Positions 1-6,937 of a stretch of 12,288 nt of DNA are shown here, piece after piece. The first letter of the stretch is position 1. Every line of letters begins with the position of its first letter. The position numbers and the translations under genes were made by a program. The notes beneath the pieces are model-generated. The model had not been told where the DNA came from. It searched no databases and saw only the letters and a program-made list of their open reading frames with translations. The DNA comes from Armatimonadota bacterium (GTDB taxonomy: Bacteria; Armatimonadota; Armatimonadia; Armatimonadales; Armatimonadaceae), in the NCBI GenBank assembly GCA_014381035.1, contig JACMIS010000852.1, positions 1 to 12,288 on the forward strand. The letters run 5' to 3'.

Positions 1-9
1 CGCCATTTT

Positions 10-170
10 GGGAATTCAACCACGAAGGGCACAGAGTTAAAGAAGCTCACAGAGGTTTTGATGGGTGAGGCTTGCCAATATATTCTCGCGATCCGGATGA
101 TGCGCGAGGCGAAAACCTTAAAAACCTCTGTGAGCTTCTTTAACTCTGTGCCCTTCGTGGTTGAATTCCC
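10..170. repeat. Long perfect inverted repeat (50-bp arms, 61-nt spacer)
   Basis: Positions 10-59 are the exact reverse complement of 121-170, with a 61-nt unrelated spacer between them. The transcript of either strand would fold into a 50-bp stem. The outer part of each arm reads TTCAACCACGAAGGGCACA, which is close to the arms of a second element at 8075-8201, so this is a dispersed repeat family and not a chance palindrome. There is no ORF for a transposase inside, so it looks like a non-autonomous, MITE- or REP-like element. The right arm overlaps the 3' end of the minus-strand gene ending at 140 and supplies its stop codon. It could also act as a transcription terminator or 3' stabiliser. 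Confidence 0.9.
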
Positions 171-1156
171 TCCGGGTTCAGGGCTTCGGGGGGGAAGCGG
201 GACACGGCGTAAGGCGGGACAGTGCTCTGGGTGGTGTCCGGATGCAGGATCGTCGCGAGGAGTTCTGCGGTATCGGCGAGGCGGGGACCAGGGCGGTTGA
301 CGTAGGCGTTGCCGTCTATCGCGTAGCAATCGCCGCTCCGCACGGCGGGCAGTTCGAACCAGCCGGGAAGATCCGTCAGCGTGGTGGACTCCCACGCGCC
401 ACGCTCGGCATCGAAACCACAGGCGGCTAAAAGAATCACTTCCGGGTCGAATCGCAGAATGTCATCCCACTCAATCACGCGGGAAGGTTGTCCGGGTTTA
501 TCCCACGGAGCGAGTGTCGCGTTTACGAGGGTAAGCAGTTCCGGTGACCAGTGACCGGCGCAAAAAAGCGGTTCGGGCCATTCCAAAAGCAACGTGCGAG
601 GACGGTTCGGCGACATCGCACTGTGTAACTTTACCGCCTCGAAGCGGGCGATCATGTCGCCGATCACTTCTTCCGCTTCCGCGTCGCGTCCGGTCGCCGC
701 ACCGACGCTTCGGATAGCGTCCAGAACGCCCGCAAGTGTCGTGGGGGATAGATCGAGAACTTTGACTGCGTCGCCCATCTCCGCGACGGCTTTTGCAGTA
801 GCGACATGACCTGCGGCGCAAACATCGCACAACCCCTGCGTCAGAACAAGATCCGGTTTGAGTTCGAGTAATTTCGCGCTGTCGATGCGATACAGACCCT
901 CGCCCGACGCGATGGCGGAGCGCACCGCATCATCAATCTCTTTTGCGGAAGGCGGGACTTCATACGGATCGCCGTCCTCGTCGGTCTGCATTTGCGAGGC
1001 AGGTAGTATCGACTGTGCGGTGACAACGGGAAGTGATTTGACCGAGGGCGGAAAGTCGCAAACGTGCGAGACCGCGACGAGGCTCTCTTCCAGACCGAGG
1101 GCGCAGACAATCTCCGTGGCAAACGGGACCAGCGAGGCGATACGAATAGTGGGCAT
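140..1156 (-). CDS. BtuF-like cobalamin-binding protein (ABC substrate-binding fold), no signal peptide
   Basis: A 338-residue protein of the COG0614/TroA-like substrate-binding superfamily. The N-terminus 'RIASLVPFATEIVCALGLEE' followed by 'AVSHVCDFP', and later 'LYRID...LLELKPDLVLTQ' with a Cys pair (C110, C113 in 'GLCDVCA'), match proteins usually named cobalamin-binding protein. Such proteins bind B12 for BtuCD-type import or an intracellular role. No signal peptide or lipobox is visible, so export is uncertain; family members of this type often lack one. No btuC or btuD gene is in the window. It lies 66 nt downstream of the prepilin gene whose leader is a cobalamin riboswitch, which supports a B12 role. 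A TACAAT box 8 nt before the ATG suggests a second, leaderless promoter. The last residues (IQPRRAQS) and the stop are encoded by the inverted repeat, so the C-terminal tail is probably not native. Ligand specificity is inferred. Confidence 0.82.
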   Translation of the reverse strand: MPTIRIASLVPFATEIVCALGLEESLVAVSHVCDFPPSVKSLPVVTAQSILPASQMQTDEDGDPYEVPPSAKEIDDAVRSAIASGEGLYRIDSAKLLELKPDLVLTQGLCDVCAAGHVATAKAVAEMGDAVKVLDLSPTTLAGVLDAIRSVGAATGRDAEAEEVIGDMIARFEAVKLHSAMSPNRPRTLLLEWPEPLFCAGHWSPELLTLVNATLAPWDKPGQPSRVIEWDDILRFDPEVILLAACGFDAERGAWESTTLTDLPGWFELPAVRSGDCYAIDGNAYVNRPGPRLADTAELLATILHPDTTQSTVPPYAVSRFPPEALNPEGIQPRRAQS

Positions 1157-1164
1157 GACGCCGT

Positions 1165-1170
1165 ATTGTA
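1165..1170 (-). promoter_or_regulatory. Putative -10 box (TACAAT) of a leaderless promoter
   Basis: On the minus strand TACAAT is followed by 8 nt and then the ATG at 1156, so transcription would begin at or next to the start codon. No good -35 hexamer is seen at 16-18 bp, and no Shine-Dalgarno fits in the gap. The same arrangement occurs before the DUF58 and AraC genes. It would let the cobalamin-binding protein be made independently of the upstream riboswitch. Confidence 0.4.
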
Positions 1171-1176
1171 CCAGAA

Positions 1177-1209
1177 GTCCCCCTTCCCCATGGAAAATGG
1201 AGAGGGGAC
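1177..1209 (-). other. Imperfect hairpin between prepilin and cobalamin-binding genes
   Basis: GTCCCC...CCAT at one side pairs imperfectly with ATGG...GGGGAC at the other around a short GGAAA loop on the plus strand. On the minus strand it follows the prepilin stop and precedes the TACAAT box, with no T-run. It may be a weak terminator or RNA-stability hairpin separating the two genes, or a degenerate repeat. Confidence 0.35.
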
Positions 1210-1222
1210 GGGGCGGGCACTG

Positions 1223-1945
1223 TCACTGCCGCGCCATCATTTCATCACCGACGTAGGCGATTCCTTTCGTCGGCTCCTGTTCGATGAGCGGCAGTTCTTG
1301 CACGAATTCGTTCCGCCGGACGGGCTTCGCGTGACCGTCCGCCCAGACGAAGCATGCCATCTTCTGGTGCCGAAACTCTATGGTAGGGGAAGGCAACCAA
1401 TCGGACGGGGGCTCGATAGAGATCGTTTCACCGGTCTGACCTTGGACGGGAAAGTTCGGAACGCCCGCGTCGCCAAATAGAATGGTCCCGGACGGCGCGG
1501 CGAGATCGGCGAGAATCACCGGGTTCGGTATGAAACCTGTTTTGAACATCAGGCGACGGTTGACGCCATAGCCCGTTCCTCCGAGATTATCACCGCCGGT
1601 GTACGACGGGCATCGCTGGATCTCTCCCGATTTGATATACGGATAGATGATTCCCCGCGCCTTGTCGAGTTTTTGCCCAGGAGCATCGCGACCGCCGCAC
1701 CAATAAATCAGACTGTTGTATTGATACAGGGGGAGTGTTTCGTCGTAGTCCTGGGCATAAAGCAGAGTCGCCATCCCGATCTGACGCACATTGGAGAGAC
1801 AGGACGATTGCCGCGCTTTCTCCCGCGCCTGATTGAAAACGGGAAACAAGATCGCGGCAAGCACGGCGATAATAGCGACGACGACAAGTAGTTCGATCAG
1901 TGTGAACCCGTACTGAACGGATTTTGTGTGCGTGAAGGCACCCAT
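1223..1945 (-). CDS. Prepilin-type N-terminal cleavage/methylation protein (DUF1559-like, H-x9-DG)
   Basis: A 240-residue type IV pseudopilin-like protein. A short basic leader ends at G13, followed by mature Phe14 and the conserved Glu at mature position 5 (E18) in 'GFTLIELL'. A hydrophobic helix of about 20 residues follows, so it should be processed by a PilD-type peptidase and sit in the inner membrane or a pseudopilus. The stretch after the helix ([19 protein letters not shown]) is of the type I associate with Armatimonadota. The C-terminus carries H193-x9-D203-G204, the H-X9-DG feature of DUF1559-like proteins. The start is the ATG at 1945, preceded by AAGGA at an 8-nt spacing. Its leader contains a compact cobalamin riboswitch ending in the ribosome binding region, so synthesis is probably repressed by B12. 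The partner machinery is not in the window. Confidence 0.9.
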   Translation of the reverse strand: MGAFTHTKSVQYGFTLIELLVVVAIIAVLAAILFPVFNQAREKARQSSCLSNVRQIGMATLLYAQDYDETLPLYQYNSLIYWCGGRDAPGQKLDKARGIIYPYIKSGEIQRCPSYTGGDNLGGTGYGVNRRLMFKTGFIPNPVILADLAAPSGTILFGDAGVPNFPVQGQTGETISIEPPSDWLPSPTIEFRHQKMACFVWADGHAKPVRRNEFVQELPLIEQEPTKGIAYVGDEMMARQ

Positions 1946-1959
1946 GGGAGCATTCCTTC

Positions 1960-2074
1960 CCCCGATTTCGCGTCGGAGAAGGCATATTTCCTGCGTTCGG
2001 TACTCGGACTTTAACCGTTGCGCGACAGTGCCGGACTTTCACCGGACTTCCCCGAAAAGGCAGGAGCGATATGC
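1960..2074 (-). promoter_or_regulatory. Compact cobalamin riboswitch (aptamer plus P13 kissing-loop hairpin)
   Basis: The minus strand carries the B12-aptamer core: GGGGAAG, then CCGG-TGAAAGT-CCGG (P4), then ACTG-TCGCGCAA-CGGT (P5 with loop), then AGTCCGAGTACC. A closing P1 forms between 2060-2074 (GCATAT..TCCTGC) and 1982-1994 (GCAGGA..ATATGC). The peripheral P7-P11 part of the long class is missing, as in the short Cbl-II type. After P1, 1973-1978 pairs with 1960-1965 to give hairpin P13, whose loop at 1966-1972 contains CGCGA. This is complementary to TCGCG in loop L5 (2021-2025), giving the expected kissing loop. The P13 3' strand runs into the GGGGGAAGGA ribosome binding region (1954-1963), so ligand binding should hide the ribosome site and repress translation. 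Confidence 0.88.
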
Positions 2075-2133
2075 AGTTTTTACGGTTGGTGGGCGCGGCG
2101 AACAAGAGATTCGCGCCCCGTAAAGTCTACGGG

Positions 2134-2162
2134 AGGGTAGCACGGGGCGGGAGCTTTGTCAA
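2134..2162 (-). promoter_or_regulatory. Sigma-70-type promoter for the riboswitch-prepilin transcript
   Basis: A perfect -35 TTGACA (2157-2162, minus strand), a 17-bp spacer and the -10 TACCCT (2134-2139, TANNNT type). The start point would be near 2127, about 50 nt before the aptamer begins, so the whole riboswitch is transcribed. Confidence 0.65.
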
Positions 2163-2166
2163 GTGG

Positions 2167-2255
2167 GGTGGTCAGGTAATCGGGTCATTAGGGTGCTAGG
2201 TGATCCGGCTTAGGAAATTTCTCTAATAACCCAATCACCCAGCCACTTAACTACC
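2167..2255. repeat. Palindromic array of degenerate octamers
   Basis: Five consecutive 8-nt units on the plus strand (starting 2167, 2175, 2183, 2191, 2199) mostly follow GGTNNTNN. After a short AT-rich centre, four octamers (2224, 2232, 2240, 2248) follow the reverse complement, ending in ACC or a variant. Each arm is thus a tandem of octamers, and the two arms together make an imperfect palindrome. It fills the gap between the stop of the dehydrogenase gene at 2260 and the prepilin promoter, and may act as its transcription terminator. Of the 314 nt without a gene here (1946-2259), the rest is riboswitch and promoter. Confidence 0.6.
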
Positions 2256-2259
2256 CGAC

Positions 2260-3306
2260 TCAAAACCGGACGCCGAATTTGATCGAACTGCCGGGGTGGT
2301 TGTGTACGGTTTCCAGGATCGTGTCGGCGTCGGCGAACGAGACCAGTGGATCAATCAGACCGGGTGCGGAAAGGATTCCCTGGCGCATCAGGGAGACGAT
2401 GGCATCGTAGGCGCGGCGTTCGTCCCAGCGCGGGAAATCGCGGGGTTGGTGTCCGAAGCCACAACCGTGCGGAACGATCATCGAAAGGCGATTGTGATGC
2501 CACTCGCGCCCCAGCCACATTCCTTTCGCTTCCCCTTGATAGAAACCTGCCGAGCAGACGGTGCCCGCGACACGGACACAACGCGTCGCCAGAAACAGTG
2601 CGGGATAAACGCCCGCCAGTTCGATGGCCACATCCACCCCCTTTTTTCCGGTCCGTTCGTGAATCTGGAGTGCTACATCACCGTCCGTCGGATCGAACGC
2701 CGCGGTTGCACCATGCGCCAGTGCCCAATCGCGGCGTTTTGCGATACTGTCCACAGCATAGATCGCTTCCGCACCGCTCGCCTTCGCCATCGCGACTGCG
2801 AGGCAGCCCAGCGCACCCAGACCGATGACGGCGACCGAATCCCCGAAGCGGACGTTGCTTTCTCGCACACAGTGGAACGCGACGTAGGCGGGTTCGACAC
2901 ATAGTGCGAGAAGCGGGTCGATATCGCCGAGGTGCCAGATTGTTCCGTCCTCCGGCTTGGTACTGGTTTCCTTGATGTCCATGAGTCCGCAAACACGATC
3001 ACCGACGGCAAATCGCGTCACCTCCGCGCCGATTTCCGTGATGGTCCCGACTCCGGTTGTGCCGAAGGATTTCGGGTTTTCGGGCGACGGCGGGGTTTGC
3101 CAGTCCGCGCCCTCGACAAAAAGCCGCGTTTCCAGATCGAAGGTATGCCCTGTGAATGCCGAACCGTCCAGCATCCCGAATGTCGTTCCGTGTTTACCGG
3201 AAGCGTACTCCGTTTGAATGCGTACCTCGTCAGGCTTCAAAGAGGCGTCAGAATAGTCAATGCGCGCTGCCCGGTGCGCGTCCACAAGGGCAAGCCGTTT
3301 CGGCAT
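2260..3306 (-). CDS. Medium-chain dehydrogenase/reductase (alcohol dehydrogenase-like)
   Basis: A 348-residue MDR-superfamily protein with an N-terminal GroES-like domain and a Rossmann nucleotide-binding domain. The fingerprint GLGALG (162-167) is followed by an acidic Asp186 at the end of the next strand ('YAVDS'), which favours NAD(H) over NADP(H). 'VGDRVCG' and 'EPAYVAFHCVR' are typical landmarks. The usual catalytic-zinc cysteine of the CGxCGTD region is absent: the equivalent stretch reads 'YASGKHGTTFG'. The structural-zinc Cys cluster is also not seen, so this is likely a zinc-independent or altered-ligand subfamily. The ATG at 3306 is chosen over the in-frame GTG at 3318 because AGGTGA sits 8 nt before it. 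It is divergent from the DUF58 operon. The substrate cannot be told from sequence. Confidence 0.82.
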   Translation of the reverse strand: MPKRLALVDAHRAARIDYSDASLKPDEVRIQTEYASGKHGTTFGMLDGSAFTGHTFDLETRLFVEGADWQTPPSPENPKSFGTTGVGTITEIGAEVTRFAVGDRVCGLMDIKETSTKPEDGTIWHLGDIDPLLALCVEPAYVAFHCVRESNVRFGDSVAVIGLGALGCLAVAMAKASGAEAIYAVDSIAKRRDWALAHGATAAFDPTDGDVALQIHERTGKKGVDVAIELAGVYPALFLATRCVRVAGTVCSAGFYQGEAKGMWLGREWHHNRLSMIVPHGCGFGHQPRDFPRWDERRAYDAIVSLMRQGILSAPGLIDPLVSFADADTILETVHNHPGSSIKFGVRF

Positions 3307-3344
3307 GGATAAGTTCACCTTTCAAAACGTCAGTGTTATAGAAG

Positions 3345-3374
3345 AGCGTAACACAAGGTGAAACGGGGTGTCAA
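3345..3374 (-). promoter_or_regulatory. Putative promoter for the MDR dehydrogenase gene
   Basis: A perfect TTGACA (3369-3374, minus strand) lies 18 bp upstream of TACGCT (3345-3350). A closer TATAAC (3335-3340) is an alternative -10 but has no matching -35. The sites lie in the 111-nt divergent region shared with the DUF58 gene. Confidence 0.5.
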
Positions 3375-3404
3375 GTGCGCGGCGCGGAACGGGCGTTCTT
3401 GCGG

Positions 3405-3410
3405 TACAAT
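3405..3410 (+). promoter_or_regulatory. Putative -10 box (TACAAT) of a leaderless promoter for the DUF58 operon
   Basis: TACAAT is followed by 7 nt and then GTG at 3418, the place where a transcript start is expected. No convincing -35 or Shine-Dalgarno is visible. It mirrors the TACAAT box before the cobalamin-binding gene. Confidence 0.45.
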
Positions 3411-3417
3411 GCTTACT

Positions 3418-4701
3418 GTGAACCGCCTCGGTAGTGCTGGAATCAAATCGCTGGTCATCACTGTTGCCACCGCGTTTTTGTTCGTGGTCGCAGTGCTTCT
3501 TGACCTGCAATACCTTTACCTGATGGCTGTTGCTCTCGCCGTGTTACCGCTCGCATCGTACGCGCTTGCCGCCTTCTTCGCCACCCGCTTCGTCGCTTCC
3601 CGTGAGCATTCTGCTACCGTGCCGGAAGGAAGGCGCGTTCCTATCACGCTGGAAATAACATCTCAGGGAGGATTGCCACAATCCTCCGTACGGCTCGCCG
3701 ATGATATTCCGGAGCATCTGGCAGCCGCGGATGCGTCCCCGACAAAAGGGGCATCGTCCGCGCAACACTCCGCGCCCGCCCCGCTGGACACGTGGGATGG
3801 CAGTACGGGCACACGCACCTACTTTATCGAACCGCAGATGCGCGGTGTGTATCAACTCGGTCCGGCAAAACTTGTCACTACGGACCCGCTCGGGTTGTTC
3901 ACTTTTTCGGCGATGTTGCCGGTACAGACCGAGCTGGTGGTGTTGCCGGAACCACTTTTGGCGCGGGATAAATCGGCGGGTGGGGAAGGCTCTTACGGTG
4001 TTCGGGAGCGGGACGGTAAAACGCGCCGTGGCGAAGGAATGGAGTTTCACGGGGTGCGTGAATACCAACCCGGCGACCCTCTCCGACGCGTCCACTGGGC
4101 GACGTCCGCACGGCGCGGCAAACTCGCTGTGGTCGAATTCGAACGCGCCTACCAACAGGATATTTGTATCGTGATTGACCTTTTGAAAGGTTCGCACCAC
4201 GGTAGGGGACGCGCCTCGACACTGGAGTACGCCGTAAAAGTCGCCGCGACACTGGCGGATCGGACACTTCGGGCAGGGGGCGGGGTGAAACTCGTTACGC
4301 AAAACGATCACCTGACGGTCAAGCCGCGTGAATCCGACCCGGAAGCAGCACGGTTCCGGCTGTTTGACCGGCTGGCACGATTACAGGCAGACTCGGAAAA
4401 CTCGCTCGCGGACTCGTTGACCGCCGCCCGGATCGGCAGTGATAGCGGAACCCATTATGCGGTTTTGACCGCGCAGGGTGAGCCGCGCTTGCTCGCATTT
4501 TTGTCGGAGCGAGTCCGCCACGGCGACACCGTGACGGTATACTTTTTTGAACCATCGAGCTTCGGTGGACCGAAAGCGGGTGTTCTTTCTCCGGCAGTCG
4601 CCGGCAAATCGGCAACGCTTCGCGTGGTCGAGTGTGACACGCACTCTCCCTGGAAGGAAGGCGGAAGAAACCTTGAGTATCTCCTCCGAGAAGAAGACTA
4701 A
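3418..4701 (+). CDS. DUF58 domain-containing membrane protein
   Basis: About 427 residues. Two closely spaced N-terminal hydrophobic segments ('SLVITVATAFLFVVAVLLD' and 'YLMAVALAVLPLASYALAAFF') anchor it in the membrane. A beta-rich stretch follows, and then the DUF58 signature around residues 209-240, including 'EFHGVREYQPGDPLRRVHW'. The region after this resembles a von Willebrand A-like fold ('DICIVIDLL'). DUF58 proteins usually sit with a MoxR AAA ATPase and a TgpA transglutaminase and are thought to act in envelope assembly or maintenance, but their activity is unknown. Here TgpA follows with a 29-nt overlap and MoxR is missing. The GTG at 3418 is preferred because a TACAAT box ends 7 nt upstream; an in-frame ATG at 3409 overlaps that box, and a GTG at 3358 lies before it. 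Confidence 0.88.
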   Translation: MNRLGSAGIKSLVITVATAFLFVVAVLLDLQYLYLMAVALAVLPLASYALAAFFATRFVASREHSATVPEGRRVPITLEITSQGGLPQSSVRLADDIPEHLAAADASPTKGASSAQHSAPAPLDTWDGSTGTRTYFIEPQMRGVYQLGPAKLVTTDPLGLFTFSAMLPVQTELVVLPEPLLARDKSAGGEGSYGVRERDGKTRRGEGMEFHGVREYQPGDPLRRVHWATSARRGKLAVVEFERAYQQDICIVIDLLKGSHHGRGRASTLEYAVKVAATLADRTLRAGGGVKLVTQNDHLTVKPRESDPEAARFRLFDRLARLQADSENSLADSLTAARIGSDSGTHYAVLTAQGEPRLLAFLSERVRHGDTVTVYFFEPSSFGGPKAGVLSPAVAGKSATLRVVECDTHSPWKEGGRNLEYLLREED

Positions 4702-6937
4702 TCTGCCCGCGCTTTCGATAAGCGGGGGGCAGCCGGGACATAAAGACATTTCCATTCCGCTCTATATCGGCGGTGCGGTCGCGCAGCTCGCCGGGTTGAC
4801 AGCGGTCGCGTACCAGCTCACCGAGCCGTCGTTCGCCTACTTCACCATGCTGTTGACGCTGGTGGGGTTGACCTGTTCCTATTTTTTGCGCCGCTACGGC
4901 AGTTCGCCCCGTTTGATCCAGGTCGGCGCGGCACTGGTCGCGCTGATGTTCATCGCCGCGTTGCGCGGTGTCGGTCCGTTCCAGAATCTGGTCCCGTTCG
5001 AGGCGCAGGGCTCGCAGGAGTTGCTTCTGGTATGCGCCCTCGCATTTACGGCGACGTTCTGCTCGTTTTTGCTGGTCACGGATGAATCGGTCATGTTTAC
5101 CTGTGTCTGGGCGATAGCGATCATCGGTCTCACGGGCACCGTGAACATCAACCAGGAACTGATCATCTGCTTCGTGGTGTTCCTCGCCGCGTCGACGTTT
5201 CTGCTCGTTCATCAGAACAGCCTTTCCGGAGGAATGCCTACCGTCACGGAAGCCGCTCTGCTCGGTGAGGAGGAATCTCCTGCTCTGCCGAGTATTCCCG
5301 GTCATGTTCGGGCGACGACCACGATCCGCGCCCGGTGGCGGCTCTTACGAACACAGGTTAACGTTGCGCTTGCATGCGCCGCCGGTGCGGCGATGCTCGG
5401 TTTTCTGATCGCCATCCCGCTCCAGATGATCGGGCGTAATCTATCGCTCGCGAACGTGATCCAGCGGTTGAACGTTCCGCCTGCCGCCGCCCAGCAGTTA
5501 ACCGGAGGCAGACTTGGTACGATTCAGTTAGAGTTCAACAATTCGCAGGATTTTCAGGTCGGATTAGGTCCGGTCGGCGATGACCAGACGGAGCGTGCCC
5601 GCGTCGAAAGCCCGAGACCGTTGTACTGGCGGGGGCGACTTTTCGATTTCTATACTGGGCGTGGCTGGGCGAACTCCTTTATCGGACAAAATGTTTATGG
5701 TGAGCCTGTGGAGCCGAAGGGCGAAGTGGACGCGGAAGGTTTCAGCACCTTCCCGATCAAGCCGGTTGAGTATGAGCGGAAAAAGGTCGAGCGCGTCAAA
5801 TATCGCTTCCATATGAACAACAACCGCTTCACGCCGCTATATGTCGCAGCAGAGGCGCGGCAGGTACGCCTGCCTTCGGTGCAGATCACATTACGTCCCG
5901 ACCATACCATGTCGGCGTCTAATAGTTATGGGCCGGAATACGAGGCGATTTCCGACGTTCCGACAAATGTACGACCGTCCGATCTTCGAAAAACTACGCA
6001 AAGTGAAAGCGGCTACTCGCCCGAAATGCGCCAGTTATATCTTCAAGGGCGGACGAACGATGCCCTGGATGCCCTCGCGGAGCAGATTGTCACCGATGCC
6101 AATGCGACGAACCCGTATGATAAGGCAGAAGCCCTGCGCCAGTGGGTTTCAACGAACTGTGTCTACACGCTGGATGCACCCGCCGTGCCTCGCGGAAGAG
6201 ACGCCGCCGAGTATTTCCTGCGCGAATCGAAGCAAGGATATTGCGATCTGTATGCGACCGCGTTCACGATCCTGTGTCGCCATGCCGGGCTTCCGGCACG
6301 GGTAGCGACCGGGTTCGCACCGGGTATCGAAGACCCGCAGGCGAAGACCAAGACGTTCGTTCTGCGCGAAGCGGACCGGCACGCCTGGACCGAGATATAT
6401 TTTCAAGGGTACGGCTGGATCGTGTTCGACGCGACGCAGGACACACCGGGAACAACACCTGCCGCGCGGACACCGGAACCGCAAACAGATCAGCGTTTTT
6501 TATGGGAGCGCATCCTCGCGGCAGGATGGCTTCCCGTGACAATGACCCTGATCGGATTCTGTGGCTTTCTTTATTTTCTGTTTATGGAGATACTGCTTGC
6601 CATCCGTAACCGTGTGCACCAGGTGATCCCGACGCACGCCGTCGCGGTGAACGCACGTCACGTTGTGCGGCAGTATCAGAATGTGACTAAAAAACTTGCC
6701 CGGCGTGGCTTGCGACGCACCCCGCAGATGACCACCACGGAATACCTGCATCAGGTACGGGAGCGTTTCGGTCAGCCGGTCTATGACGCGTTCGCGCCGC
6801 TAACCGCGCTCTTCCAGCGGGCGGTCTACGGAACTGAAAACGGCTCGCAGATCGGAGCGGCGGACACCGAATCGGCAAACAAGGCAGTGAAACAATTGGA
6901 AACCGCATTAAAGGAAACGAAACGTGCCAGCCGCTAA
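4673..6937 (+). CDS. TgpA-like transmembrane transglutaminase (DUF3488 / transglutaminase core / DUF4129)
   Basis: About 754 residues. Several N-terminal membrane helices (roughly 25-170, plus one near 228-248) match the DUF3488/TgpA N-terminal region. A large extracytoplasmic part then contains the transglutaminase core with a clear triad: Cys524 in 'GYCDLYATAF', His570 in 'DRHAWTEIYF' and Asp586 in 'VFDATQDTP'. One more helix lies near 619-645, followed by a C-terminal cytosolic DUF4129-type segment ('MTTTEYLHQVRERFG'). The triad predicts an active transglutaminase or protease-like enzyme facing the periplasm; substrates are unknown. The reading frame is open back to an ATG at 4547, but that would place 42 residues inside DUF58. 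The TTG at 4673, with GGAAG 5 nt before it, is the more likely start. holA overlaps its end by 14 nt, which implies one operon. Confidence 0.9.
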   Translation: MSISSEKKTNLPALSISGGQPGHKDISIPLYIGGAVAQLAGLTAVAYQLTEPSFAYFTMLLTLVGLTCSYFLRRYGSSPRLIQVGAALVALMFIAALRGVGPFQNLVPFEAQGSQELLLVCALAFTATFCSFLLVTDESVMFTCVWAIAIIGLTGTVNINQELIICFVVFLAASTFLLVHQNSLSGGMPTVTEAALLGEEESPALPSIPGHVRATTTIRARWRLLRTQVNVALACAAGAAMLGFLIAIPLQMIGRNLSLANVIQRLNVPPAAAQQLTGGRLGTIQLEFNNSQDFQVGLGPVGDDQTERARVESPRPLYWRGRLFDFYTGRGWANSFIGQNVYGEPVEPKGEVDAEGFSTFPIKPVEYERKKVERVKYRFHMNNNRFTPLYVAAEARQVRLPSVQITLRPDHTMSASNSYGPEYEAISDVPTNVRPSDLRKTTQSESGYSPEMRQLYLQGRTNDALDALAEQIVTDANATNPYDKAEALRQWVSTNCVYTLDAPAVPRGRDAAEYFLRESKQGYCDLYATAFTILCRHAGLPARVATGFAPGIEDPQAKTKTFVLREADRHAWTEIYFQGYGWIVFDATQDTPGTTPAARTPEPQTDQRFLWERILAAGWLPVTMTLIGFCGFLYFLFMEILLAIRNRVHQVIPTHAVAVNARHVVRQYQNVTKKLARRGLRRTPQMTTTEYLHQVRERFGQPVYDAFAPLTALFQRAVYGTENGSQIGAADTESANKAVKQLETALKETKRASR

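Noticed and set aside
10..170. An insertion sequence with terminal inverted repeats
   Set aside because: The 61-nt spacer holds no transposase and no flanking target-site duplication could be made out; it fits a non-autonomous hairpin element better.
58..300. A plus-strand 80-codon frame starting in the first inverted repeat
   Set aside because: It reads through the repeat and antisense to the cobalamin-binding gene and has no ribosome site or protein-like composition.
2167..2255. A CRISPR array, considered because of the regular short repeats
   Set aside because: The unit is only 8 nt, with no spacers, no leader and no cas genes.
3544..4311. A minus-strand 255-codon frame opposite DUF58
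   Set aside because: The DUF58 signature on the plus strand fixes the real frame; the antisense product has no recognisable features.
4319..5305. A 328-codon minus-strand open frame across the DUF58/TgpA junction
   Set aside because: It is antisense to two clear genes, is low-complexity and Arg/Glu-rich, and resembles no family; it is a shadow of GC-rich codons.
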